Notes under the pieces: model-generated | Seen by the model: the letters and a program-made list of their open reading frames with translations, nothing else | Databases searched by the model: none | What the model was told of the DNA's origin: nothing | NCBI RefSeq assembly: GCF_002218045.2 | Contig: NZ_AP018685.1 | Coordinates: 1,922,001-1,986,000 of the forward strand | Origin: Vibrio rumoiensis | GTDB taxonomy: Bacteria; Pseudomonadota; Gammaproteobacteria; Enterobacterales; Vibrionaceae | Length of the DNA: 64,000 nt | Reading direction: 5' to 3' | Shown here: in pieces, positions 52,256-60,550 of the stretch | Layout of the letters: the number at the start of each line of letters is the position of its first letter | Position numbering within the stretch: position 1 is the first letter of the stretch | Position numbers and translations under genes: made by a program

Positions 52256-52695
52256 AGTGTCACCTTATTTAATCGTAAAACGGATAGAGCGAAGATAATC
52301 CAGCCCAACATAAAAAACACACCACCTAATGGGGTAATTGGGCCAAACCATTTTATCCCAGTTAAAGCCAGCGCATATAGACTGCCACTAAAACAAAGGA
52401 TGCCGATGATAAAGCAAATAGCAGCATATGCCACACCTTTACGCCCTTTCTCTGAGTATTCAGGTGTCTGAGACGCCGAATTCGGCGCAGTGATCATCAA
52501 AATCAAACCACAAGTGAGCAAAGCAAAAGTATGCCACGCTTGGTATTGTACTCCCGTTTTAAATACGCCAAGTAAATACTCAGGCAAACGATGCGATAAA
52601 CCATGTGCCGCAAAGGCACCAAGTGCTACCGTGATGACTCCTGAAAAGCCAGCAAAGGCGAGAATCTTCTGCCCTCTGCATTGTGAAATAGACAT
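52252..52695 (-). CDS. ygdD: DUF423 family inner membrane protein (YgdD-like)
   Basis: 147 residues with four membrane helices. The first contains FAGFSGVITVALGAFAAHGL, the family signature; others are FALLTCGLILMI, AAICFIIGILCFSGSLYAL and PLGGVFFMLGWIIFAL. Function unknown. Located between gcvA and rlmM as in E. coli, except that a hydrolase gene is inserted here. Overlaps rlmM by four bases. Confidence 0.92.
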   Translation of the reverse strand: MSISQCRGQKILAFAGFSGVITVALGAFAAHGLSHRLPEYLLGVFKTGVQYQAWHTFALLTCGLILMITAPNSASQTPEYSEKGRKGVAYAAICFIIGILCFSGSLYALALTGIKWFGPITPLGGVFFMLGWIIFALSVLRLNKVTL

Positions 52696-52704
52696 ATTTT
52701 TCTC

Positions 52705-53361
52705 TTATTTTGTTTGAGTATGTTGGTTAATGAACGCCATCATTTTGTTCACGGCCAGTGCTCGATTACCTGGTTCGGTAAAACCTGACTTCACTCGAGG
52801 TTTCAAACTGTGGTCACCATCAGGGATAAAATCAAGTTCGATAGAATCAGACAGAGCAAATGACTGGCACTCTTCTTTTGTACCAAACGTATCGCGTTCA
52901 CCTTGCAAAATTAAGGTCGGTTTAGTGAGACTAACTAAATGTTCGCCTTTATAGTTTTCTGGCTTACCCGACGGATGAAAAGGAAAGCCTAAACACATAA
53001 TCCCGCTTACCAAAGGATGTTCCGACAAATGGCTGGCCATTCGCCCGCCCATGGATTTCCCCGCAAGAAACAAATGCTGCTCTTCGCGGTGAAACGTATT
53101 AATTTTTTCTTCAAAATCCGCCAATAGTTTCGGAGCACGATCCGGTGGTCTTTTTGTCCCCTCTTGCGAACGAATCACCATATAAGGAAAGTTAAACCGC
53201 ACCACACGAATTCCGTGAGCCGCTAGTTGTTGAGCCATGTCAGCCATGAACTCATGCTCCATACCAGCGCCTGCACCATGAGCAAATAATAACGTGACCT
53301 TAGCATTGTCATCTCCATCAATAATGAATGAATGCTCACAAGGCTGCCTGGTTACTGTCAT
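52705..53361 (-). CDS. alpha/beta hydrolase of the KANL3/Tex30 type
   Basis: 218 residues. The nucleophile elbow GKSMGG is near 112, the acid residue in LQGERDTFG near 168 and the histidine in PDGDHSLKP near 192, giving a full Ser-Asp-His set. LFAHGAGAGMEHEFM near 28 is the oxyanion region. No signal peptide, so cytoplasmic. The substrate is unknown. The start overlaps the gcvA stop by four bases and DUF423 follows nine bases later, so it belongs to the gcvA operon. Confidence 0.88.
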   Translation of the reverse strand: MTVTRQPCEHSFIIDGDDNAKVTLLFAHGAGAGMEHEFMADMAQQLAAHGIRVVRFNFPYMVIRSQEGTKRPPDRAPKLLADFEEKINTFHREEQHLFLAGKSMGGRMASHLSEHPLVSGIMCLGFPFHPSGKPENYKGEHLVSLTKPTLILQGERDTFGTKEECQSFALSDSIELDFIPDGDHSLKPRVKSGFTEPGNRALAVNKMMAFINQHTQTK

Positions 53362-54338
53362 ATTTTTTCCTCGGTATTTTTTACATCATCACTTACTTCA
53401 TGCGTAATATTTTCAGTGATATCTTCACCTATCTCATCAAGTAATTGATCTTGCTCACTCGCCGCCTTGCTTAGCATCCAATCACGGAAAGTGGCCACTC
53501 GTCCCACATCGGCTTGCTTGGTATCGCACACCACATAAAAGGCATTTTTACTGATCAATACTTCATCAAATGGCTGCACTAAACGGCCAGAATCCAAATC
53601 AGGTTGCGCAAGCACATTGTTCACTAACGCGATACCTTGACCGTGCATAGCGGCTTGAATCACCATGGTCGAGTGACTAAAGATCGGTCCATGATTAACA
53701 TTAACACCATCAAGATTGTTCTCTTTAGTAAACTGCTTCCAATATTTACGTGAGCTATCATGCAATAAGGTGTGATGTTTAATATCCGCTAAACAATTTA
53801 ATGGTTTAGTGCCTAATAACAACTGCGGAGAGCATACCGGGATCAAGCATTCTAAATACAACTTATCAGCGCGAACACCCGGCCAATTACCGCGACCATA
53901 ATAAATCGCCACATCAACATCATCAGATAGAAGCCCTTCATCCATATCCACCGCTTTAATGCGAACGTCGATATCTGGCTCTTGTTGATTAAAGTCTGCC
54001 AGCCTAGGCACTAACCACTGGATCGCAAAGCTTGGGGTTAAGCTAATAGTTAACGCACCTTTTTCACTGCGTTCTAACACTTTATCAGTTGCATCAGAAA
54101 TTGAAGTAAAAATATCTTTAATATCTAAAAAGTAGCTTTGCCCTTCCTCCGTGAGTAATAAAGAACGATTACGACGTCGGAATAACTTAATACCTAAAAA
54201 CTCTTCTAATGCTTTAACCTGGTGACTGACCGCCGCTTGAGTCACAAAAAGCTCCTCAGCAGCACGAGTAAAACTCAGGTATCGGGCCGCGGCTTCAAAC
54301 ACACGTAATGAATTCAAAGGGGGTAAACGTCTAGCCAT
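53358..54338 (-). CDS. gcvA: glycine cleavage system transcriptional regulator GcvA (LysR family)
   Basis: Activates or represses the glycine cleavage operon and activates the sRNA gcvB. 326 residues. The N-terminal helix-turn-helix reads SLRVFEAAARYLSFTRAAEELFVTQAAVSHQVKALE. The effector domain has LTPSFAIQWLVPRLADF near 105 and PVCSPQLL near 170. A tail of about 25 acidic residues after KAASEQDQLLDEIGED is longer than in E. coli (305 residues). It is divergent from gcvB, whose location supports the GcvA assignment over other LysR proteins. It heads a four-gene operon with rlmM. Confidence 0.93.
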   Translation of the reverse strand: MARRLPPLNSLRVFEAAARYLSFTRAAEELFVTQAAVSHQVKALEEFLGIKLFRRRNRSLLLTEEGQSYFLDIKDIFTSISDATDKVLERSEKGALTISLTPSFAIQWLVPRLADFNQQEPDIDVRIKAVDMDEGLLSDDVDVAIYYGRGNWPGVRADKLYLECLIPVCSPQLLLGTKPLNCLADIKHHTLLHDSSRKYWKQFTKENNLDGVNVNHGPIFSHSTMVIQAAMHGQGIALVNNVLAQPDLDSGRLVQPFDEVLISKNAFYVVCDTKQADVGRVATFRDWMLSKAASEQDQLLDEIGEDITENITHEVSDDVKNTEEKI

Positions 54339-54439
54339 AGTTCAAACCTTATTAGCCAAAAATGACAGGATTGTTTGCATAAGATTAACGACATTATTAT
54401 GCATTAATTTTTCTCATGCGAAGCATTATAATTTGTCCA
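54339..54439 (+). promoter_or_regulatory. gcvA-gcvB divergent control region
   Basis: About 100 bases hold both promoters. TATAAT at 54428-54433 is a perfect -10 for gcvB; no good -35 is visible, which fits activator dependence. GcvA-binding sites are expected here but I could not define one. The gcvA promoter was not located. Confidence 0.6.
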
Positions 54440-54666
54440 TTGCTGAACTGCCATTAAAACTCTATATTTCATCACACATTAATGAGTTACAGCATTTATT
54501 TCAAACCTGTAAATCTGTGATTGACTAATGCTAATGTTGTGTTTGCATTAACTCTTTTGAGTTTTATGATGCAGTGGTAATACTCCCTCATTACCCTTGT
54601 GTCCTGATTATTTGATAGTGAATCAAATTTATGCACAGTTAGATTTATTCTAGCTGTGCTTTTTTT
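54440..54666 (+). ncRNA. gcvB: GcvB small regulatory RNA
   Basis: Hfq-dependent RNA that represses many amino-acid and peptide transport mRNAs. A perfect TATAAT at 54428-54433 predicts a start near 54440, where ATTGCTGAACTGCC resembles the E. coli 5' end. The G/U-rich seed reads ATGTTGTGTTTGCATTAAC (near 54535), like E. coli GTTGTGTTTGCAATTG. Downstream blocks CCTTGTGTCCTGATTA and GATAGTGAATCAAATTTA parallel the E. coli 3' half. It ends in a strong terminator. Divergent from gcvA, its conserved place. Predicted length is about 227 bases against 206 in E. coli. Ends are predicted, not measured. Confidence 0.85.
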
Positions 54667-54667
54667 A
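54633..54667 (+). terminator. terminator of gcvB
   Basis: GCACAGTTAGA pairs with TCTAGCTGTGC around TTTAT and is followed by seven T. Confidence 0.9.
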
Positions 54668-54745
54668 TGTCTGCGATATTATCTTTTGCCACTGCTCTTT
54701 ATCTTAATGCCGCTCATCAAGAACCTTATGCCCCTAATTCTCATA

Positions 54746-54774
54746 TAAAAAACGCCGACTAAAAAGTCGACGTC
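54746..54774 (-). terminator. terminator of thiI
   Basis: ACGCCGACT (54752-54760) and AGTCGACGT (54765-54773) pair with one wobble; on the minus strand the hairpin is followed by a T run. It lies just past the thiI stop at 54810. Confidence 0.85.
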
Positions 54775-54809
54775 TTATCTAAGTATGATTAATAAGTATC
54801 TGACAATAA

Positions 54810-56258
54810 TTAAGGGCGATACACTTTTACGTTGTTATAGCCTAAATCTTTAAGGTACAAAGCTTGCAAACGACTCATCACGCCTCGGTCACAGTACAAT
54901 AAATATTGTTTACTCTGATCTAAATCACCAAACTGAGTTGCTAGCTTGTAGAAAGGTAGATGTTTAATCTCAACACCATCAATTTCTAATGGATTCATAT
55001 CCTCTTCATCTGGGCTACGAATATCAAGTACAACCGCTTCTTGAGCAATCTCGGCAACTTGTTCTACTTCCGGCGCTTGCTCTTGGCTTTCGGTTTCAAT
55101 ATCACGGATATCCATCACACGAGCATTGGAGACCACTTGCTCAAGAATATCGAAGTTAAAATTCAATTCTTCTTTTTCAAGTTTGGCTTTCACCGCTTTC
55201 ACCGTTGGCTTTTTAGAAATCACGCCACAGTATTCAGGCATCACTTTGGCAAAATCTTCAGTACCGATTTGACGAGCAACGTTGATAATGTCTTCTTTAT
55301 CCCAGTTGATCAGAGGACGAAGAATCAATGTATCGGTCACATTATCAATCAAACGTAGGTTAGTTAGCGTCTGGCTTGATACTTGACCTAACGCCTCACC
55401 GGTTACTAACGCTTCAATACCGAACTTCTCAGCAACCATGCCACCTGCGCGCATAAACATACGTTTCAGTACTACGCCCATTTGGCCGTCATCAACGTTT
55501 TCAAGAATTTCAGCGACTACAGGCTCAAAATCCACCGCGATGAACTTCACTTTGGCTGAAGAACCGTATTTCTTCCATAAGAAGTGCGCTACTTGCTTCA
55601 CGCCGATTTCGTGCGCAGGCCCACCTAAATTAAAGAAACAGTAATGGGTTTTTGAACCACGCTTAATATGAAGATAGCTTGAAACACCGGAATCAAATCC
55701 ACCAGAGATTAAGCTCAATACATCTTCTTGAGTCCCAAGAGGGAAGCCACCCAAACCTTTATGACGAGCGATCACTTGGTTTAGCTTATCATTCGAAATT
55801 TCTAAGTTGACCGTTACTTCTGGTTTAGTCAATTTTACTTTTGCTGACTCAACCGCTTGGTTTAGGCCACCACCGACATAGCGCTCAACTTCAATAGAAG
55901 TAAAATCATGCTGACCACGGCGTTTAACACGCACCACGAAGGTTTTACCTTCTATCAGGTCACGGCTTTGCTCTAGCGCTTGCTCGTAGATATTATGCAA
56001 ATCAGTAAAATCTGACTGCAACACTTCAAGCGAGTGATGAATACCCGGTGTATGCGTTATGATCTCAAGCACTTTATCGTAATATTCATCGCTATTGGCA
56101 GCGATTTCAATGTGATCACGACGGTTTAATACCGCAACAGATTCTGTTTCGCGCTGGATAATATTGCGAAGATTACGCTCCAGTGTGCGAGTGAAACGCT
56201 TACGAACCGAGTCACTTTTAACAAAGATTTCTGGATGGGGCTTTACAATAAACTTCAT
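54810..56258 (-). CDS. thiI: tRNA 4-thiouridine synthase / thiamine sulfurtransferase
   Basis: Makes s4U8 in tRNA and provides sulfur for thiazole synthesis. 482 residues, exactly the E. coli length, from the ATG at 56258 (MKFIVKPHPEIFVKS); a GTG four codons upstream is also in frame. The N-terminal ferredoxin-like and THUMP domains extend to about 165. The PP-loop LISGGFDSGVSSY is near 183. CGVISKKPTVKAVK near 344 carries the disulfide cysteine. The C-terminal rhodanese domain has the persulfide cysteine in LLYCDRGVMSRLQ near 456. ThiL and the DXP-making Dxs are also in this window. Confidence 0.97.
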   Translation of the reverse strand: MKFIVKPHPEIFVKSDSVRKRFTRTLERNLRNIIQRETESVAVLNRRDHIEIAANSDEYYDKVLEIITHTPGIHHSLEVLQSDFTDLHNIYEQALEQSRDLIEGKTFVVRVKRRGQHDFTSIEVERYVGGGLNQAVESAKVKLTKPEVTVNLEISNDKLNQVIARHKGLGGFPLGTQEDVLSLISGGFDSGVSSYLHIKRGSKTHYCFFNLGGPAHEIGVKQVAHFLWKKYGSSAKVKFIAVDFEPVVAEILENVDDGQMGVVLKRMFMRAGGMVAEKFGIEALVTGEALGQVSSQTLTNLRLIDNVTDTLILRPLINWDKEDIINVARQIGTEDFAKVMPEYCGVISKKPTVKAVKAKLEKEELNFNFDILEQVVSNARVMDIRDIETESQEQAPEVEQVAEIAQEAVVLDIRSPDEEDMNPLEIDGVEIKHLPFYKLATQFGDLDQSKQYLLYCDRGVMSRLQALYLKDLGYNNVKVYRP

Positions 56259-56501
56259 ATCATGATTCACTTTTTATCGGATTATTCGACGTTATGGCTA
56301 AATGCAATGCAGATAACGCCAAAACTAAGGCGCAAAATTATACACGACAATTCACCTAGGCGGAATGTATTTCCACTATCACCACTCTAAGCCACAATTT
56401 CCTATCGATTTTAGGATAAAAAGCAGATTAACCCTTGTTTCACCGCCTGTAGGTCAAATACAATTGACCCTTTCCAGATCATCTATATAAGCAGAATCAA
56501 C

Positions 56502-56747
56502 ATGGCGAGCAAAAAACCTGAAAACATGAGCTTTGAAGAGTCCTTAACCGAGCTAGATGCTTTAGTTAATCAACTTGAAAATGGCGATTTAGATTTGGAA
56601 GACGCATTAAAGAAATTTGAGCGTGGAATTGCTCTTGCTCGCTCTAGTCAAACCAAATTGACCGAAGCAGAACAACGCGTTGAGATTCTGTTAAAAGATG
56701 ATGATGAATCAGAGCTGATTCCTTTTGACCCTGAAAGTGACCTTTAA
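56502..56747 (+). CDS. xseB: exodeoxyribonuclease VII small subunit
   Basis: Small subunit of the single-strand nuclease ExoVII. 81 residues. The helical hairpin contains FEESLTELDALVNQLENGDL and LEDALKKFERGIALARSSQ, the family pattern. It ends one base before the ispA start. The order xseB-ispA-dxs is the standard operon in gammaproteobacteria. The 231 bases upstream, facing thiI, should contain its promoter; no clear -35/-10 pair stood out. Confidence 0.97.
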   Translation: MASKKPENMSFEESLTELDALVNQLENGDLDLEDALKKFERGIALARSSQTKLTEAEQRVEILLKDDDESELIPFDPESDL

Positions 56748-56748
56748 T

Positions 56749-57633
56749 ATGAGCATTGCACTGGCTGACTATCAAGCAAGAAACAATAAACAGCTAAATT
56801 TATGGCTAGATAGTATTCCGCATCAAAACCAAACGTTAACCAAAGCCATGCGCTATGGCCTTTTGCTTGGTGGCAAACGTGCACGCCCATACTTAGTCTA
56901 TATTACTGGGCAGATGTTTGGTTTACGCTTAGAAGATCTTGATACTGCGGCCTCAGCCATTGAGTGTATTCATGCGTATTCACTGATTCATGATGATCTG
57001 CCCGCGATGGACGATGATGAGCTGCGTCGAGGCCAACCGACTTGCCACATTGAATTTGATGAAGCCACGGCAATTTTAACCGGTGATGCGCTGCAAACAC
57101 TGGCGTTTACTATTTTGGCAGAAGGTTCATTAGCTCCAAGTAGTGAGCCCTATCGCATTCAATTAATCAAAGAACTGGCCAATGCGTCAGGCTCTCTTGG
57201 CATGTGCATGGGACAATCACTCGATCTAGAAGCGGAAAATCGTTTAGTCAGTATTGAAGAATTAGAAGACATCCACAGAAACAAAACGGGGGCTCTGATT
57301 AAATGCGCTATCCGTATGGGAGCACTTTGCGCTGGTGATAAAGGCATTGAAGTGCTGCCACATCTCGATCGCTACGCTGAAGCCGTTGGGCTAGCTTTCC
57401 AAGTTCAAGATGACATTCTTGATATCATTAGCGACACTGAAACGTTAGGGAAACCTCAAGGTTCCGATCAAAATTTAAATAAGAGTACCTATCCTGCTCT
57501 GCTAGGATTAGAAGGAGCCATGCAAAAAGCGCAAGACTTGTTACAAGAAGCGCTTCAAGCTTTGCAGGCAGTGCCTTACAATACTCAGTCACTCGAAGAG
57601 TTCGCCCGATACGCCGTCGAGCGCAGCCATTAA
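56749..57633 (+). CDS. ispA: (2E,6E)-farnesyl diphosphate synthase
   Basis: Condenses IPP with DMAPP and GPP to make farnesyl diphosphate, the substrate of UppS at 31572. 294 residues from the ATG at 56749; an upstream start at 56725 overlaps xseB and is rejected. First aspartate-rich motif IHDDLPAMDDDELRRG near 83, second QVQDDILDIISD near 222, plus GGKRARPYLVY near 42 and the K-S-TYP segment near 245. Second gene of xseB-ispA-dxs. Confidence 0.97.
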   Translation: MSIALADYQARNNKQLNLWLDSIPHQNQTLTKAMRYGLLLGGKRARPYLVYITGQMFGLRLEDLDTAASAIECIHAYSLIHDDLPAMDDDELRRGQPTCHIEFDEATAILTGDALQTLAFTILAEGSLAPSSEPYRIQLIKELANASGSLGMCMGQSLDLEAENRLVSIEELEDIHRNKTGALIKCAIRMGALCAGDKGIEVLPHLDRYAEAVGLAFQVQDDILDIISDTETLGKPQGSDQNLNKSTYPALLGLEGAMQKAQDLLQEALQALQAVPYNTQSLEEFARYAVERSH

Positions 57634-57669
57634 TATAATAAAAACGAACATCACTAAGCGCTAAATTTT

Positions 57670-59538
57670 ATGACTCTTGATATATCAAAGTACCCAACAC
57701 TCGCACTCGCCAATACTCCTGACGAGTTGCGTACTTTACCAAAAGAAAGCTTATCACCGCTTTGTGATGAGTTGCGTACCTATTTGCTTAACTCAGTGAG
57801 CCAATCAAGCGGACACTTAGCATCAGGTTTAGGCACGGTTGAACTCACAGTCGCACTACACTACGTTTATAACACGCCATTTGATCAACTTGTTTGGGAT
57901 GTCGGCCATCAAGCCTATCCGCATAAAATTTTAACGGGTCGCCGTGAACGCATGCCAACTATCCGTCAAAAAGACGGTTTACACCCTTTCCCATGGCGTG
58001 GTGAAAGTGAATATGACACCTTATCAGTCGGTCACTCTTCGACCTCGATAAGCGCCGCGTTAGGCATGGCAATTAGCGCACAAAAAGAAGGTAAAGACCG
58101 TAAAGTTGTGAGTGTGATTGGTGATGGCGCCATCACCGCAGGTATGGCCTTTGAAGCCATGAACCACGCTGGTGATGTGCATGCGGATATGCTCGTGATC
58201 CTAAATGATAATGAAATGTCGATCTCAGAAAACGTCGGGGCATTAAATAATCATTTGGCACAACTACTGACGGGTAACTTTTATACTTCAATTCGTGAAG
58301 GCGGCAAAAAAGTGCTGTCGAATGTCCCGCCAATTAAAGAGCTAGTTCGTCGTACTGAAGAACATCTAAAAGGCATGGTCGTACCGGGAACCATGTTTGA
58401 AGAGCTTGGTTTTAATTACATCGGCCCAGTCGATGGACACGACGTGAAAGAGCTCGTTAAAACACTGAAAAACATGCGCAGTTTAAAGGGCCCGCAGTTT
58501 TTACATGTGATGACCAAAAAAGGCAAAGGCTATGAACCTGCGGAAAAAGATCCGATTGGTTATCACGGCGTACCTAAATTTGACCCAAAAGAAACCTGCC
58601 TACCGAAAAGCAGTGGCGGTAAACCGACCTTCTCTAAAGTGTTTGGTGATTTCCTATGTGATATGGCTGCCCAAGATCCAAAGCTCATGGCAATTACCCC
58701 GGCAATGCGTGAAGGCTCTGGCATGGTACGTTTTTCCAAAGAATTCCCACAGCAATATTTTGATGTGGCGATTGCCGAACAGCATGCTGTCACGCTTGCT
58801 TCAGGTATGGCGATTGCGGGGCAACACCCGATTGTGGCGATATACTCAACTTTCTTACAGCGTGGTTACGATCAATTGATCCACGATGTGGCCATTATGG
58901 ATTTGCCTGTGATGTTTGCCATTGACCGTGCCGGCCTCGTTGGCGCAGATGGTCAGACTCACCAAGGCGCATTTGATCTAAGCTTTATGCGCTGCATTCC
59001 AAACATGGTGATCATGGCACCAAGTGATGAAAATGAGTGTCGTCAAATGCTTTACACTGGCCATAAACACCAAGGTCCAAGTGCAGTCCGTTATCCTCGC
59101 GGTTCGGGTTGTGGCGCAGAGATTCAAGCTGATATGACTGAACTTGAAATCGGTAAAGGTCGTATTGTTAAAGAAGGCTCGACTAAGAAAATTGCCATTT
59201 TATCTTTCGGGACCTTCTTACCTGAAGCATTAAAAGCTGCCGACAATCTTGATGCGACCGTTGCCGATATGCGCTTTGTTAAGCCACTGGATGAAGAATT
59301 AGTGCTTAAACTCGCAGCAGATCACGATGTGCTGGTTACGTTAGAAGAAAACGTGATTGCCGGCGGTGCAGGCTCTGGGGTGATTGAACTTCTCATGCAA
59401 CGCAAGCAAATTAAACCTGTATTGCAACTAGGCTTACCTGATAGCTTTGTACATCAAGGCACTCAAGATGAGTTGTATCAAGAACTTGGTTTAGATGCCG
59501 CAGGGATTGAAAAGCAGATAAAAGCTTATTTGAACTAG
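57670..59538 (+). CDS. dxs: 1-deoxy-D-xylulose 5-phosphate synthase
   Basis: First step of the MEP path: pyruvate plus glyceraldehyde 3-phosphate gives DXP, which also feeds thiamine and pyridoxal synthesis. 622 residues. The thiamine diphosphate motif GDGAITAGMAFEAMNHAGD is near 155-173 and ILNDNEMSISENVGAL near 180. The transketolase centre VAIAEQHAVTLASGMA is near 370 and AGLVGADGQTHQGAFD near 425. YPRGSGCG and the C-terminal GAGSGVIELL complete the set. Last gene of its operon, ending at the terminator at 59553. Confidence 0.98.
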   Translation: MTLDISKYPTLALANTPDELRTLPKESLSPLCDELRTYLLNSVSQSSGHLASGLGTVELTVALHYVYNTPFDQLVWDVGHQAYPHKILTGRRERMPTIRQKDGLHPFPWRGESEYDTLSVGHSSTSISAALGMAISAQKEGKDRKVVSVIGDGAITAGMAFEAMNHAGDVHADMLVILNDNEMSISENVGALNNHLAQLLTGNFYTSIREGGKKVLSNVPPIKELVRRTEEHLKGMVVPGTMFEELGFNYIGPVDGHDVKELVKTLKNMRSLKGPQFLHVMTKKGKGYEPAEKDPIGYHGVPKFDPKETCLPKSSGGKPTFSKVFGDFLCDMAAQDPKLMAITPAMREGSGMVRFSKEFPQQYFDVAIAEQHAVTLASGMAIAGQHPIVAIYSTFLQRGYDQLIHDVAIMDLPVMFAIDRAGLVGADGQTHQGAFDLSFMRCIPNMVIMAPSDENECRQMLYTGHKHQGPSAVRYPRGSGCGAEIQADMTELEIGKGRIVKEGSTKKIAILSFGTFLPEALKAADNLDATVADMRFVKPLDEELVLKLAADHDVLVTLEENVIAGGAGSGVIELLMQRKQIKPVLQLGLPDSFVHQGTQDELYQELGLDAAGIEKQIKAYLN

Positions 59539-59552
59539 CTTCAAGAGTAGAT

Positions 59553-59593
59553 AAAAATGGCCCGATAGTCTTATCACTACCGGGCCATTTTTT
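59553..59593. terminator. bidirectional terminator after dxs
   Basis: AAAAATGGCCCG and CGGGCCATTTTT pair around a 16-base loop, with A and T runs on the outer sides. It lies between dxs and the convergent monooxygenase gene. Confidence 0.85.
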
Positions 59594-59610
59594 ATTGGTT
59601 CAATAAACCT

Positions 59611-59958
59611 TTAAAACTTAGGCGCGTCAAAGTTGTTTGGTTCATCGGTATAAACCGCGACATTTGATTTCTCTACTAAGCCTGTTTCTGCCACGCATTG
59701 TTGTTGGAAGAAGTCGGCAATTTCTTGACGTTGACAGTGCGCTTCAAACGCTTCGTTGCTTGCCCAAATTTCATGAAATGCAATTGGGTAGCTTTCGCCA
59801 CCGGCAAATGGGCTAGTACGGTGACGCGTCACCACATATTGTAAGCATCCATCTTCACGCAGAGTATTTGGCTCTAGTGCTTGAAGTACCGTAAACAGTT
59901 CGTCTAGTTTGCCTTCTTTTGGTAAAAACTGCGCCACACAATACACTTTCTTCGACAT
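59611..59958 (-). CDS. putative quinol monooxygenase (antibiotic biosynthesis monooxygenase fold)
   Basis: 115 residues of the dimeric ferredoxin-like ABM fold: VYCVAQFLPKEGKLDELFTVL near the start, LREDGCLQYVVTRH in the middle, AFHEIWASNEAFEAHCQRQEI near 80. YgiN-type proteins of this fold oxidise quinols; the substrate here is not known. It stands alone, between the dxs terminator and pgpA. Confidence 0.85.
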   Translation of the reverse strand: MSKKVYCVAQFLPKEGKLDELFTVLQALEPNTLREDGCLQYVVTRHRTSPFAGGESYPIAFHEIWASNEAFEAHCQRQEIADFFQQQCVAETGLVEKSNVAVYTDEPNNFDAPKF

Positions 59959-60014
59959 ATTATTTATTCCTTTCTATCAAACTATTTCCCAATCGCACGA
60001 TAGTTCAATTGGTA

Positions 60015-60527
60015 TTAGTAATACAATACCAGCAGCCATAAGCTGATGGCGGCAAAAACGCCAGCTAACACATCATCGATCATAATGCCAAACCCACCAT
60101 GTACATGGCGATCCAATAAGCTGATCGGCCACGGCTTCACCATGTCAAAAATTCGAAATAGCACAAAACCAATCAGCAAAGTTTGCCAATCATAATGCGG
60201 TAGTCCCATCAAAGGCACCACACTCATGGTGATCCAAAATCCGACAAACTCATCCCAAACAATCGCACCATGATCATGCACTTGCATATCATCAGAGGTT
60301 TTTTGGCAAATGGTAATGCCAACTAAAGCCGCCAATACGACGACCACACAATAAGCCATCGCAGGCAACTGCACCAATAATAAGTAAAAGGGAATGGATG
60401 CAAGTGTTCCCATGGTTCCGGGAACAATTTTAGATAAACCACTACCAAACCCAACCGCTAATAAGTGCCACGGGTTAGATAATTTAATTCGCTCAATAGG
60501 GTTTACCCCACGGGATGGTTGCGACAT
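60015..60527 (-). CDS. pgpA: phosphatidylglycerophosphatase A
   Basis: Dephosphorylates phosphatidylglycerol phosphate at the inner membrane. 170 residues with four hydrophobic segments. GSGLSKIVPGTMGTLASIP near 30, HDHGAIVWDEFVGFWI near 85 (metal-binding acidic residues), and GGFGIMIDDVLAGV near 145 are the family motifs. Downstream of thiL by 23 bases, as in nusB-thiL-pgpA of other gammaproteobacteria. Confidence 0.95.
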   Translation of the reverse strand: MSQPSRGVNPIERIKLSNPWHLLAVGFGSGLSKIVPGTMGTLASIPFYLLLVQLPAMAYCVVVVLAALVGITICQKTSDDMQVHDHGAIVWDEFVGFWITMSVVPLMGLPHYDWQTLLIGFVLFRIFDMVKPWPISLLDRHVHGGFGIMIDDVLAGVFAAISLWLLVLYY

Positions 60528-60550
60528 GTTATGCCTTCTATATTGTTATT

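Noticed and set aside
56259..56501. TPP riboswitch for thiI
   Set aside because: No CTGAGA or ACCTGATC-like thi-box sequence on the minus strand here; thiI is usually not under such control.
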